Shown: positions 34,289-41,815, numbered from the stretch's first letter. The stretch: 64,000 bases of DNA from Candidatus Saccharibacteria bacterium (GCA_016789455.1 JAEUQU010000002.1:1116001-1180000), one strand, 5' to 3'. A program made the numbers and translations. The notes: generated by a model not told the origin, from the letters alone.

Positions 34289-35338
34289 ATGATTATCGTT
34301 ATTATCGCCGGTGGCTCAGGCACCCGTCTCTGGCCCCTCTCAACCCCTTCGTTCCCCAAGCACTTGCTGTCGTTGACCGGCGAGCGCTCCATGCTGCAGA
34401 CCACCTATGACCGCGCCGCCAAGGTGGCCGACAGCGTCTACATCGTCACCGAGTCCGGCCACGCCGACGAACTACGCGCCCAGTTGCCCGAGCTGGCACC
34501 GGAAGCCTTCATTGTCGAGCCGGGCCGCCGCGGCACCGCCAGCTGTATCGTGGCCGCCCTGGATTGTCTGGCCCGCCGCCATGATGCCGAGGAGCCGATC
34601 GCCTTCATCCATGCCGACCACCATGTCCGTGACGCCGAGGGCTTTGCCCGTTCCTTCATCATCGCCGCCGCCGCCGCCAAAGAGAAGCGCTCCATCGCCC
34701 TGGTGGGTGTTGAGCCGACCAACCCGGCGACAGGCTTTGGCTATATCGAGAAAGGTGAGCCGATCCGGCTTGATTCCATCGTCCACTACGTCTGCGACTT
34801 CAAGGAAAAACCAGATTTCGACACCGCCCGCAACTACGTTGAAAGCGGCCGCTACCTCTGGAACTGCGGCTACTTCGTCGGTACGCTGACCATCTTCTTG
34901 GGCGCTATGCAAAAGCACGCGCCGGTCCTGTATGAGAACTTCCAGAAGCTGCAGGACATCAACGAGGACGCCAAGCGCTACAACGACACCTATCTTAGCT
35001 TTGAGAACGAAACCATCGACATCGCCCTGATCGAAAAGGTCGACAACCTGCTGGCCGTCCCCGCCACCTTCGACTGGATGGACGTCGGCTCCTTCAAGGA
35101 CCTGCATGACGCCAACCCGTCAGATGAAGCCGGTAACTTCTGCAAGGGCAAGGACATCTATCCACTGGAAGTCGAGAACGCTTTCATCCGCAACGAGGAG
35201 GACAAGCCCGTCGCCGTCATCGGCCTGGATAACATCGTCGTCGTCAATACCAAGCACGGTATCCTGGTGGCCCGCAAGGATATGAGCCAGCGCGTCGGTG
35301 ATATCGCCAAGGCGATCCAAAAGGCCAAGGCCACCTAG
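34289..35338 (+). CDS. manC: mannose-1-phosphate guanylyltransferase
   Basis: 349 residues. The N-terminus is the sugar-nucleotidyltransferase signature IIVIIAGGSGTRLWPLS, followed by PKHLLSLTGERSM. FIVEPGRRGTASC, FIHADHHVRD, NPATGFGYIEKG and the FDWMDVGSFKDLHD segment near residue 260 are landmarks of GDP-mannose pyrophosphorylases. It is the single-function form without the C-terminal isomerase domain. It makes GDP-mannose from GTP and mannose-1-phosphate, feeding GDP-mannose or dolichol-phosphate-mannose-type donors for the neighbouring transferases. The start is fixed by the extended -10 element 7 bases upstream. Confidence 0.9.
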   Translation: MIIVIIAGGSGTRLWPLSTPSFPKHLLSLTGERSMLQTTYDRAAKVADSVYIVTESGHADELRAQLPELAPEAFIVEPGRRGTASCIVAALDCLARRHDAEEPIAFIHADHHVRDAEGFARSFIIAAAAAKEKRSIALVGVEPTNPATGFGYIEKGEPIRLDSIVHYVCDFKEKPDFDTARNYVESGRYLWNCGYFVGTLTIFLGAMQKHAPVLYENFQKLQDINEDAKRYNDTYLSFENETIDIALIEKVDNLLAVPATFDWMDVGSFKDLHDANPSDEAGNFCKGKDIYPLEVENAFIRNEEDKPVAVIGLDNIVVVNTKHGILVARKDMSQRVGDIAKAIQKAKAT

Positions 35339-35364
35339 GCCTTGCTGCAACGCACGCACCCATC

Positions 35365-35856
35365 ATGACAAAACCACTGACCAAGAAACCCTTTTTCCGG
35401 TACTCGGTGGTGGGAACGGCTTCGTCAGTACTTGACTACGTGGTATTGGTTGCCTTGTTCCATGGCCTGCACGCTCCCCTCCCCGTGGCGGCGACCGCCG
35501 GATATATCGCCGGTCTGCTTTTTAACTTCGTCGTCAACAAGAAATGGGCTTTCAAGGCCAAGGGCGGTGCCAAGCACACCGGCAAGCAGGCACTGAAGTA
35601 TGCCGTGCTCCTGGCGGTGAACCTGCTGGTGCTCAACCTGGCGCTGCAGTGGCTTGATGACTATGGTATCGGGCCGGAATACGGCAAGATTATCGTCACC
35701 CTGGGCATTACGGTCTGGAATTACTTCTTCTACCGCCGGGTCATCTTCAAACCAAAACATCCCCGTCGTCATCAGGACGGATCGGACCGATCTTCGGCGG
35801 CGTCGGCGGCAGGGCCGGAGGCTGGGGAGCGGGCGGCGGGCCGGCATTCGGATTAG
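35365..35856 (+). CDS. GtrA family membrane protein
   Basis: 163 residues. Four hydrophobic helices (YSVVGTASSVLDYVVLVALF, AATAGYIAGLLFNFVVN, ALKYAVLLAVNLLVLNLALQW and IIVTLGITVWNYFFYRRVIF) with the NKKWAF loop match GtrA, a small protein implicated in moving polyprenyl-phosphate-linked sugars or modifying surface glycans. It is 26 bases after manC. The C-terminal ~36 residues are Ser/Ala/Gly/Arg-rich and overlap, on the opposite strand, the last 110 bases of the convergent glycosyltransferase gene. That tail is probably unstructured. Confidence 0.82.
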   Translation: MTKPLTKKPFFRYSVVGTASSVLDYVVLVALFHGLHAPLPVAATAGYIAGLLFNFVVNKKWAFKAKGGAKHTGKQALKYAVLLAVNLLVLNLALQWLDDYGIGPEYGKIIVTLGITVWNYFFYRRVIFKPKHPRRHQDGSDRSSAASAAGPEAGERAAGRHSD

Positions 35857-36979
35857 TGTGGTTCAGGACTGACTCGCGCAGCTCGTTGATGAAACGGGCA
35901 GTGCTGAAACGCTCGGCGGAGTCGCTGACGGTGCGGGGGTCAAAGTTGATCATTTCAAAACGTCCGATGGCTGCCATCAGTGAGTCGACCGTCTGTGATT
36001 CAAAGAAGACGCCGTTGATGCCATCCTGGATATAATCGAGCGCGCCGCCGTTCTTGTAGGCGATGACGGGCGTGCCGGCGGAAAGCGCCTCTACCGGTGT
36101 GATGCCAAAATCTTCGCGGCCAGGGAAGATGAGCGCCTTGGCCTGCTGGAAATAAGCAGTGATGTCAGCGTCCTCAATGTTCTCCAAAAAGAGCACGTTG
36201 GCGCCGCCCCGCCGCTTCAGCTCCTCGTGTTCACTTCCCTTGCCGATCACGACCAGCCGCTTGTTCAGCTGCGAGCAGGCCACGACGGCCAGGTCGAGCC
36301 GCTTGTAGGGAATCTGGCGGCCGACCACCAGGTAGTAATCCTGCTTCTGCACCGGTGCCTGCGGGCGCAGGCGGTTGGTGTCGACCGGCGGGAAGATGAC
36401 TTCGGAATCGCGGTTATAGTACTCTTTGATGCGGCGTTGTACCTCATGGGAGTTGGCAATGAAGCGGTTGACGCCGTGAGTACTCTCCAGGTCGCGCTTC
36501 CGCATCCAGCGCACAAAAGCCGGCATGACCAGCCGGACGAGGGGATTGAGCATGCCAAAGCCCGGATTCTGCATGTATTCCTCGTAGTGGCTCCAGTAAT
36601 AGCGGATGGGGCTGTGGCAATAGCAGATGTGCATGGCCATCTGTTTTCGGGTGACGACTGCCTTGGCTTCGGCGCTGGCGCTGGACAGGATGATGTCGTA
36701 TTCCTTAAGATCTAACTTCTTAAAGGCGGCAGGCCGCAGCACCGGCCAGAGCTGGTGCTTATAGCGCAGGGATTTTGGCAATTTCTGCAGCCAGGTGGTG
36801 CGCACATCCAGGCCTAAGAAGGCCGGGCAGCCCTCCGGGTTGAACACCGAGGTAAAGATTGGCGCATCCGGAAACGCCTCGTGCATCGCCAAGACGACGC
36901 GCTCGGCGCCGCCCATATTGGTGAGCCAGTCGCAGACAATCGCAATCTCAGGGCTGCTGGTCTCTTCTGTCTCGCTCAT
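35747..36979 (-). CDS. GT4-family glycosyltransferase (mannosyltransferase-like)
   Basis: 410 residues with a GT-B fold. The N-terminal ~170 residues include the glycine loop CDWLTNMGGAERVVLAMHEAFPD and ICYCHSPIRYYWSHYEEYM, common in WbaZ/WcaC-type mannosyltransferases. The donor half has YYLVVGRQIPYKRLDLAVVA and the EDFGITPVEALSAGTPVIAY signature. The last ~40 residues are Pro-rich and low-complexity. It overlaps the upstream sugar-transferase gene by four bases, and its end overlaps the oppositely transcribed GtrA gene by 110 bases. It most likely adds an early sugar to the undecaprenyl-linked unit. Confidence 0.87.
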   Translation of the reverse strand: MSETEETSSPEIAIVCDWLTNMGGAERVVLAMHEAFPDAPIFTSVFNPEGCPAFLGLDVRTTWLQKLPKSLRYKHQLWPVLRPAAFKKLDLKEYDIILSSASAEAKAVVTRKQMAMHICYCHSPIRYYWSHYEEYMQNPGFGMLNPLVRLVMPAFVRWMRKRDLESTHGVNRFIANSHEVQRRIKEYYNRDSEVIFPPVDTNRLRPQAPVQKQDYYLVVGRQIPYKRLDLAVVACSQLNKRLVVIGKGSEHEELKRRGGANVLFLENIEDADITAYFQQAKALIFPGREDFGITPVEALSAGTPVIAYKNGGALDYIQDGINGVFFESQTVDSLMAAIGRFEMINFDPRTVSDSAERFSTARFINELRESVLNHTNPNAGPPPAPQPPALPPTPPKIGPIRPDDDGDVLV

Positions 36980-38412
36980 CGTGCCCCCCGTTTAAATATG
37001 ACGACCGGGAGAGTCTTGAGCAGGATTTTCATGTCCAGCCAAAAACTCCAGTTCTGTGCATAGTATAGCTCAAGTTCGACGCGCTGCTCAAAGCGCAATT
37101 GGTTACGGCCTGAAACCTGCCAGAGGCCGGTAATGCCTGATTTGACGCTGTGCAACAGGGCGCCGCGGCCACGGTAGAGGGGCAGTTCCTGCGGCAGGAT
37201 GGGGCGCGGACCCACCAAGCTCAGGTCGCCCTTCAGGACGTTGAACAGCTGTGGCAATTCATCCAACGAGGTAGCCCGGATGAACCGGCCGAACATGGTG
37301 ATGCGTGGATCATTGACCACTTTGCGGTTGATCTCGTATTCGCGGGCCAGGTCTTCCCTGCCCATCTCGCGGAATTCTTCGGCGGCGTCCTTCTTGCCGT
37401 ACTTGCTGCTCATGCTGCGGAATTTGATGAGGCGGAAAGGCTCTGAATAGCGGGTGAGCCGTTTGCTCAGGTAAAAGACCGGTCCAGGATTGAGTATCAA
37501 TTGTAGTAAAATAAGCAACAAGAACAGTGGTGACAGCACGATGAGCGCCAGGCTGGTAGCCAGCACATCAAACCAGCGCTTTACCAGCTCACCCCAGCCG
37601 ATCAGCGGCGTCTGGTGGACGTTGATGATGGGATAGCCCAAAAAGATATCGATGGTGTTCTTGCCGGAGTAAAACTCGGCTTCGCCAGGGATGAAACTGT
37701 ACTGGATGTGGCGCTCCTGGGCGACGCTCAAAATATTCTGGTTATGGGTGGCCGATTCGTACAGGTTAGTCTGGATGATACCGGTGACGCCCATGCTTTC
37801 CAGTGCAGCCAGGGCTTTATCAACGGAGGTAAAGTGCTCGCCGCGGAAACCATGGGGCACCAGGTGCTTGGGACAGACCAGGGCCACGACGCGGTAGCCG
37901 GAGCGGCGGGTATCGCTGAGGCTGCCCACGATGTCACGCGTGGCGTCACTCTCGCCGATGATCATTATCTTATTGATGCCGACACCGATGCGGAAGAGAT
38001 AAGTACGTAACTGGCGCATGATTTCGCGGCCCAGGACCAGCAGGATGAAGGCGCCGCCAAAGCTATAAATGGCCACCAGGCGGGCCGGGAAGATCGGCCG
38101 GTTGATGGCGTACGAAAAACCAAGCATCAACAGGATGCCGATGAAGCTGCCGATGAACAACCGGCCAACTTCGGTCAGCCGCTTGGAATAGACCGACGAA
38201 CTATAGAGTCCCAGGAATCCGAAGATGATCTGCCAGAGCGGCGCGATGATCAGTGCGGTCACAAAGAAATCATAGGCATAGACCGGCACCAGCAGCGGCC
38301 GGGTGTCTATTTGGGTACGTATAAAATAGGCCACGCTGAAGGCGGCAACCAGGATGATGAAATCGGCGATAATCAGCGATAAGCTGTACGACCGGGCGGA
38401 TTTAGTAGGCAT
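36976..38412 (-). CDS. undecaprenyl-phosphate sugar phosphotransferase (WbaP/WcaJ type)
   Basis: 478 residues. Five N-terminal membrane helices (from SLSLIIADFIILVAAFSVAY to about residue 130) are followed by a CoA-binding-like Rossmann segment (IMIIGESDATRDIVGSL). The C-terminal catalytic part starts with a last helix (LALIVLSPLFLLLILL) and contains the polyprenol phosphohexose-1-phosphate transferase motifs: LIKFRSM, TSLDELPQLFNVL, LVGPRPILP and the VKSGITGLWQVSGRN block. It moves a hexose-1-phosphate onto undecaprenyl phosphate and so starts glycan synthesis. It heads a two-gene operon with the GT4 gene and diverges from the ligase gene. Confidence 0.93.
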   Translation of the reverse strand: MPTKSARSYSLSLIIADFIILVAAFSVAYFIRTQIDTRPLLVPVYAYDFFVTALIIAPLWQIIFGFLGLYSSSVYSKRLTEVGRLFIGSFIGILLMLGFSYAINRPIFPARLVAIYSFGGAFILLVLGREIMRQLRTYLFRIGVGINKIMIIGESDATRDIVGSLSDTRRSGYRVVALVCPKHLVPHGFRGEHFTSVDKALAALESMGVTGIIQTNLYESATHNQNILSVAQERHIQYSFIPGEAEFYSGKNTIDIFLGYPIINVHQTPLIGWGELVKRWFDVLATSLALIVLSPLFLLLILLQLILNPGPVFYLSKRLTRYSEPFRLIKFRSMSSKYGKKDAAEEFREMGREDLAREYEINRKVVNDPRITMFGRFIRATSLDELPQLFNVLKGDLSLVGPRPILPQELPLYRGRGALLHSVKSGITGLWQVSGRNQLRFEQRVELELYYAQNWSFWLDMKILLKTLPVVIFKRGAR

Positions 38413-38454
38413 ATGTTTGTAGGGTTGACCTGGCAGTATTGTATCATTAAGGGA

Positions 38455-39864
38455 GTGAAATCACAGCTGAAGGGCATGGCGGCAGGGCAGGGGTTCGCGC
38501 GGTTGGCGGGCCTGTTTGCGGCCGGTGCGGTCGCGCTGGTCATTGCTTTGATGTCGTTTCATGCCTTCCTTAGCACCTGGGCGGGCGCGGCGCTTGGTAA
38601 TGAGCTGGTGTGGAAGTCCTGGAAGGAGCTGGTGCTGGGGGTGGCGATTATCGGGTTGCTGACCAGCGCCTATTGGTACCGTGATGTGTTCCTGCGCGTC
38701 GTCCGGCGGCCCATCAGCCTTGTAATCTTTGCCTTTTTAGGGCTGCACCTGCTGCTTGCGGCCATTCTGCAGACCCCGGGCGGCTCCACGCTGGCCGGCC
38801 TGATGACCAATCTGCGCTTTCTGGCAATCTTCCTGCTGGCGCAGCTGCTGGTAGAGCTGTTCCCGCACGGGACAGTGCGGCTGCGGACATGGCTGACGCG
38901 CACCGTCCTGGTTTGCGGGGTATTAGTGGCGCTTATCGGGCTGCTGCAGGTCACGGTGATACCGCGCGATTTCCTGGTGCAGTTCGGTTATGACAAATTT
39001 ACGACGATAGCGCCCTTCATACTGGTGGATGAGCAGGAGCATGCCCTGCGGGCTTTTGCGACACTCAGGGGGCCGAATACGCTTGGCATGTTCCTGTTAT
39101 TGCCGCTGGGCATGCTGAGCGTACTGGCGGCGCGGCGGCAGCGGCTGGCGCTGACGGTGCCGGCGGTGGCAATCGTAGCGCTTGGTATCTTCGCTACGGG
39201 ATCGCGCAGCGCCTGGCTCGGGGCGGTGGCGGTAATGATCGCGTTGCTGCTGGCACTGGCCGGCCGCAAGCGCTTGTTGCGGCTGGCAAAACGCTACGGT
39301 GCCCTGGTGGTTATCATCCTGGGGGTGCTGGTGTTGGTGGCCGAATCCGTACCGGCCATCCGCCTGGCCATCTTCCACTCCAGCCCTGGCGACCCCAGCC
39401 TGACCGAAGGTTCGACTGACAAACATTTTGAAGCGACCGCCGGCGGTATTGTCGATGCCGCCTTGCATCCGTTCGGCCGCGGCCCGGGCGAGGCAGGGCC
39501 GGCCAGCTTTTACAGTCCTAACGGCCCGCGCATCGCCGAGAATTATTATGTCCAGGTGGCACAGGAGGTGGGTATCATCGGTCTGGGGCTGCTGCTGACT
39601 ATCTTATATATAGTAGCGCGGCGGCTGTGGCGCCTGGTGCAATCGCGCGGTGCCTCGCCGCTGGCCCTGGGGCTGTTTGCCAGCTTCTGGGGCATTGCCG
39701 TCATCAACCTGTTCCTGCATGGTTGGGCCGACGACCCGACGGCGCTAGTCTGGTGGGGACTTGCCGGTCTGTTGCCGCTGGCGGATAATGGAACGCATGA
39801 GCGAAGCACCCGCCGCACACAATCCGGCAAAAAGACCGACAAAAGCCCAGCACGCACTGCTTGA
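38455..39864 (+). CDS. O-antigen ligase-like / polymerase-like membrane protein
   Basis: About 469 residues from a GTG at 38455. I chose it over the in-frame ATG at 38413 because a -10-like TATCAT (38442-38447) ends 7 bases before it and would start the message on it. It is polytopic, with at least ten hydrophobic segments. The long extracytoplasmic loop contains the family region NTLGMFLLLPLGM, TGSRSAWLGAVAV and later FGRGPGEAG and ENYYVQVAQEVGIIGLGLLL, the O-antigen ligase (WaaL/Wzy) pattern. It would transfer or polymerise the exported glycan outside the membrane. The 3' end overlaps the start of the HTH gene. Confidence 0.83.
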   Translation: MKSQLKGMAAGQGFARLAGLFAAGAVALVIALMSFHAFLSTWAGAALGNELVWKSWKELVLGVAIIGLLTSAYWYRDVFLRVVRRPISLVIFAFLGLHLLLAAILQTPGGSTLAGLMTNLRFLAIFLLAQLLVELFPHGTVRLRTWLTRTVLVCGVLVALIGLLQVTVIPRDFLVQFGYDKFTTIAPFILVDEQEHALRAFATLRGPNTLGMFLLLPLGMLSVLAARRQRLALTVPAVAIVALGIFATGSRSAWLGAVAVMIALLLALAGRKRLLRLAKRYGALVVIILGVLVLVAESVPAIRLAIFHSSPGDPSLTEGSTDKHFEATAGGIVDAALHPFGRGPGEAGPASFYSPNGPRIAENYYVQVAQEVGIIGLGLLLTILYIVARRLWRLVQSRGASPLALGLFASFWGIAVINLFLHGWADDPTALVWWGLAGLLPLADNGTHERSTRRTQSGKKTDKSPARTA

Positions 39865-40225
39865 TTACATTCAAGCCTTCATCAAACAGCATGGCTACGG
39901 CCCCAGCTATCGCGAGATTATGCGGGCGCTGGAATATAGTTCCGTCTCGACCGTGGCGGTGCATGTGGACGGCCTGGTTGCCGCAGGCAGGTTACGCAAG
40001 AAGGGCCGCTCGGCCCGTTCTCTGGAGGTGGTAGGGAAGGGCGAACCGACCGTTGCCTTGGTGCTGACCGAGGATGAGGCCTGGCTGGTAAAGCGCCTGG
40101 AGGAATACCTGGCAGACATCAAAGCCAGTGACGCGACGCTGCAGAGTATGTTGGAGACGTTTACGGCGTTGGAGTTGCCGCTGGCGAAGGCGGCGGTCGA
40201 GCGGCATATAGATACTTTGAGTTAA
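39788..40225 (+). CDS. LexA-type winged-helix DNA-binding protein without protease domain
   Basis: 145 residues from the ATG at 39788 (a second ATG at 39797 is equally possible). Residues ~15-80 match the LexA N-terminal domain: TKAQHALLDYIQAFIKQHGYGPSYREIMRALEY, then SSVSTVAVHVDGLVAAGRLRKKG, the helix-turn-helix and wing. The C-terminal half is a helical segment without the Ala-Gly cleavage site or Ser/Lys dyad of LexA, so it is not a self-cleaving repressor. It overlaps the ligase gene by about 75 bases in another frame. A regulatory role is likely; target sites are unknown. Confidence 0.7.
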   Translation: MERMSEAPAAHNPAKRPTKAQHALLDYIQAFIKQHGYGPSYREIMRALEYSSVSTVAVHVDGLVAAGRLRKKGRSARSLEVVGKGEPTVALVLTEDEAWLVKRLEEYLADIKASDATLQSMLETFTALELPLAKAAVERHIDTLS

Positions 40226-40247
40226 TGAACGCTTAATTAAGCACCGC

Positions 40248-40276
40248 TGGCAATAATATTTGAGAGCAGATACAAT
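40248..40276 (+). promoter_or_regulatory. probable promoter of the 40312-41105 gene pair
   Basis: A -10 TACAAT (40271-40276) lies 17 bases after a weak -35 TGGCAA (40248-40253). AGGAGGG (40301-40307) precedes the ATG at 40312 by about 5 bases, so this gene pair has an ordinary leader. Confidence 0.45.
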
Positions 40277-40311
40277 TGAAGTAGAACAAGCGTAAGCACA
40301 AGGAGGGATGT

Positions 40312-40500
40312 ATGACAAAGAAGCAATCCCAAGAATCAAATCAGCAGCGCTCAAAAACCGAACAACCGAAGACCAAAATACAAAAAGTTGAGCAGTTGTA
40401 TGGGAAGGGCAAAAGCACTGCAAGTCTCGAGGACGCGAGTAAATACTTCAAAAGTATTGGCTACGAGTCGCTAGCTAATCTCTTGACTCCTGCAAAATGA
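40312..40500 (+). CDS. small hydrophilic protein, putative antitoxin
   Basis: 62 residues, no known family that I can name. The first ~25 residues are Lys/Gln/Ser-rich and probably disordered; the rest (VEQLYGKGKSTASLEDASKYF, then SIGYESLANLL) could form two helices. It has a strong AGGAGGG ribosome-binding site and overlaps the next gene by four bases (ATGA). Small size, an order ahead of a putative HEPN protein, and A+T-rich composition unlike the glycan genes before it suggest an antitoxin of a two-gene system. This is inference. Confidence 0.5.
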   Translation: MTKKQSQESNQQRSKTEQPKTKIQKVEQLYGKGKSTASLEDASKYFKSIGYESLANLLTPAK

Positions 40501-41105
40501 CCGATGAATTTATTACAGCCATTCCTCCACTGGAGAAGTTTGAGGCGCGTTTTGATTTTGTAAGAAACGGTACGCTTAAAAGCAACGCGGCCATTTATCT
40601 TCGATACATCACTTTATTAATTGCCAGTTCTGATCAGCTAAAAGAAGATAACCTGTCTTACACATTATATAAAGACATTATTGTGTACACAGCGTCCATA
40701 GTAGAGTCTATTTTTGAGTATAGTATCCGAGAGTATATTGTCATGGGCAAAGCTAAGGAAGAAGCACTGGGCTTCACTTGGCACTACACTGAGCTATCAC
40801 AGATAAACCACGACTGTTCAGACTTTGAAGGAGCAAAGTTTACTGTAGTAAAGAAAGAAAAGAGACCAAAAAGTACTTCACATGATCTTGGTTTTGATGA
40901 CATTAATAGTGCGGCAAAACGTTTGAAAATCTTGGACAATCAGTTATATGCAGTGGCTACTGGTTTAAGAAAAAAGCGCAACTATATCCACCTCTCGTCC
41001 TTGGAGAAATCGTCGGACGATTATTTTATTAAGTCTGATGTCGATGATGCTCTCAATGGAGCTGGAAAAATTATCGATAGAGTGCAGTACGTACTTTTAA
41101 AGTAG
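40497..41105 (+). CDS. putative HEPN-domain protein, possible toxin
   Basis: 202 residues, mostly helical. Near residue 165 the segment GLRKKRNYIHLSS fits the Rx4-6H catalytic motif of HEPN RNases (Arg-Lys-Lys-Arg-Asn-Tyr-Ile-His). An earlier helix (KDIIVYTASIVESIFEYSIREYIVMG, about 62-85) matches the buried helix that usually carries a conserved Glu in that fold. The four-base overlap with the small gene upstream is typical of toxin-antitoxin pairs. The A+T-rich codon use differs from the preceding core genes. It could alternatively be a phage or abortive-infection HEPN protein; only the motif supports the call. Confidence 0.5.
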   Translation: MTDEFITAIPPLEKFEARFDFVRNGTLKSNAAIYLRYITLLIASSDQLKEDNLSYTLYKDIIVYTASIVESIFEYSIREYIVMGKAKEEALGFTWHYTELSQINHDCSDFEGAKFTVVKKEKRPKSTSHDLGFDDINSAAKRLKILDNQLYAVATGLRKKRNYIHLSSLEKSSDDYFIKSDVDDALNGAGKIIDRVQYVLLK

Positions 41106-41125
41106 GCTAAACTTTCGGCGAGCAT

Positions 41126-41155
41126 TTGACTTACGTTGCAAAATCAGTCTATAAT
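41126..41155 (+). promoter_or_regulatory. tRNA-Asn promoter
   Basis: A -35 TTGACT (41126-41131) and a perfect -10 TATAAT (41150-41155) are 18 bases apart, the strongest-looking promoter in the window. A hairpin AGTACGG-CTCG-CCGTACT (41170-41187) lies in the tRNA 5' leader and may guide processing. Confidence 0.8.
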
Positions 41156-41199
41156 ATCGCCTGTACCTCAGTACGGCTCGCCGTACTGTTATACGCTAT

Positions 41200-41274
41200 T
41201 CCGGCGTAGCTCAGTGGTAGAGCGGGGCGCTGTTAACGCCTAGGTCACTGGTTCGAGCCCAGTCGCCGGAGCCA
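41200..41274 (+). tRNA. tRNA-Asn (GTT)
   Basis: A full cloverleaf can be drawn. The acceptor TCCGGCG (41200-41206) pairs with CGCCGGA (41264-41270), the D-arm is GCTC...GAGC, and the anticodon arm GGGCG-CTGTTAA-CGCCT has anticodon GTT. The T-arm is ACTGG-TTCGAGC-CCAGT. The discriminator base is G and CCA is encoded. It is the only RNA gene recognised in the window, and the A+T-rich accessory region starts right after it. A partial duplicate of its 3' end lies at 41424-41490. Confidence 0.95.
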
Positions 41275-41336
41275 GAGCAAGCAGAGAAAAGCGCAGACCC
41301 AGTTCCTAGACCTGGCTGCAACTTCTCTCCTTGCTC
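41275..41336 (+). other. long imperfect hairpin directly downstream of tRNA-Asn
   Basis: GAGCAAG (41275-41281) pairs with CTTGCTC (41330-41336). The inner AGAGAA (41283-41288) pairs with TTCTCT (41323-41328). There is no T-run after it, so it is more likely a processing or recombination structure than a terminator. Confidence 0.5.
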
Positions 41337-41377
41337 AGCCAAGAAAGATACGTGCTGATTACAAAGCACAAATGTTG

Positions 41378-41403
41378 GAACCGTCCGAAAGGGCGGTTCT
41401 TTC
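41378..41403 (+). terminator. intrinsic terminator downstream of tRNA-Asn
   Basis: GAACCGTCC and GGGCGGTTC form a 9-pair stem (one G-T) around a GAAA tetraloop (41378-41399), followed by TTTC. It would end the tRNA transcript before the copper operon. Confidence 0.8.
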
Positions 41404-41423
41404 GTAGCCACCTCTGTTATTTA

Positions 41424-41490
41424 GTTCGAACCCAGCCGCTCTCCTCCTGAGCGAACAAGCAGGCGAAAAGCAGACCTGTTCCCTAGACCT
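41424..41490 (+). repeat. imperfect duplicate of the tRNA-Asn 3' end and flank (41251-41313)
   Basis: The segment starting GTTCGAACCCAGCCGC at 41424 mirrors GTTCGAGCCCAGTCGC at 41251 in the T-arm. After a diverged stretch both continue with GAGC, then AAGCAG and GAAAAGC, then AGACC, GTTCC and CTAGACCT in the same order. The second copy carries small insertions and deletions. A second, decayed copy of a tRNA 3' end next to an A+T-rich island is what a former attachment site would look like. Confidence 0.6.
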
Positions 41491-41494
41491 AGAC

Positions 41495-41524
41495 TTGCAT
41501 AGTACCCCCTGGGGGTACTACAAT
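41495..41524 (+). promoter_or_regulatory. csoR promoter with CsoR operator in the spacer
   Basis: A -35 TTGCAT (41495-41500) and a -10 TACAAT (41519-41524) are 18 bases apart. The spacer is filled by a perfect palindrome, two 10-base arms TAGTACCCCC/GGGGGTACTA around a central T (41500-41520), the G/C-tract type bound by CsoR repressors. Bound CsoR would block RNA polymerase directly. The message would start at the ATG at 41531. Confidence 0.85.
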
Positions 41525-41530
41525 AGAGTT

Positions 41531-41815
41531 ATGATTAGCGATATAAAGCAGCGTGCACTACATCGTGCCAAAATCCTTGAAGGTCAGATGCGTGGTATTC
41601 AAAAGATGATTGAAAACGAAGACTATTGTATGGACATACTTACGCAAAACCTAGCCATTCAAAAGTCTCTCGGCTCTTTAAATAAGCTGATACTTGAAAA
41701 CCACGTACGAACACACATTAAAGAAAACCTCAGTTCCGGCTCGGAGACAGACCAGGAGCAGGCAGTTACTGAAATGTTGAGCTTGTACGAGCTAACAAAC
41801 ATCAGGGGCAAATAG
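41531..41815 (+). CDS. csoR: CsoR-family copper-sensing repressor
   Basis: 94 residues from the ATG at 41531, fixed by the promoter and operator just upstream. The DUF156/CsoR fold is clear: RALHRAKILEGQMRGIQKMIENEDYCMDILTQ and IQKSLGSLNKLILENHV. Of the usual Cys-His-Cys copper ligands, the first Cys (EDYC) and the His 25 residues later (ENH) are present, but the third, four residues on, is His rather than Cys, giving a C-H-H set as in Thermus thermophilus CsoR. It represses its own operon until Cu(I) binds. It starts the copper operon and is 2 bases from the next gene. Confidence 0.93.
   Translation: MISDIKQRALHRAKILEGQMRGIQKMIENEDYCMDILTQNLAIQKSLGSLNKLILENHVRTHIKENLSSGSETDQEQAVTEMLSLYELTNIRGK

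Noticed and set aside
39761-39787. Longer N-terminus for the LexA-like protein
   Set aside because: The extra residues (PVCCRWRI) are unlike any LexA start and lie inside the ligase gene. The ATG at 39788 or 39797 gives a normal domain start.
41275-41336. Hairpin after tRNA-Asn as an intrinsic terminator
   Set aside because: The stem is not followed by a T-run. The better terminator is at 41378-41403.
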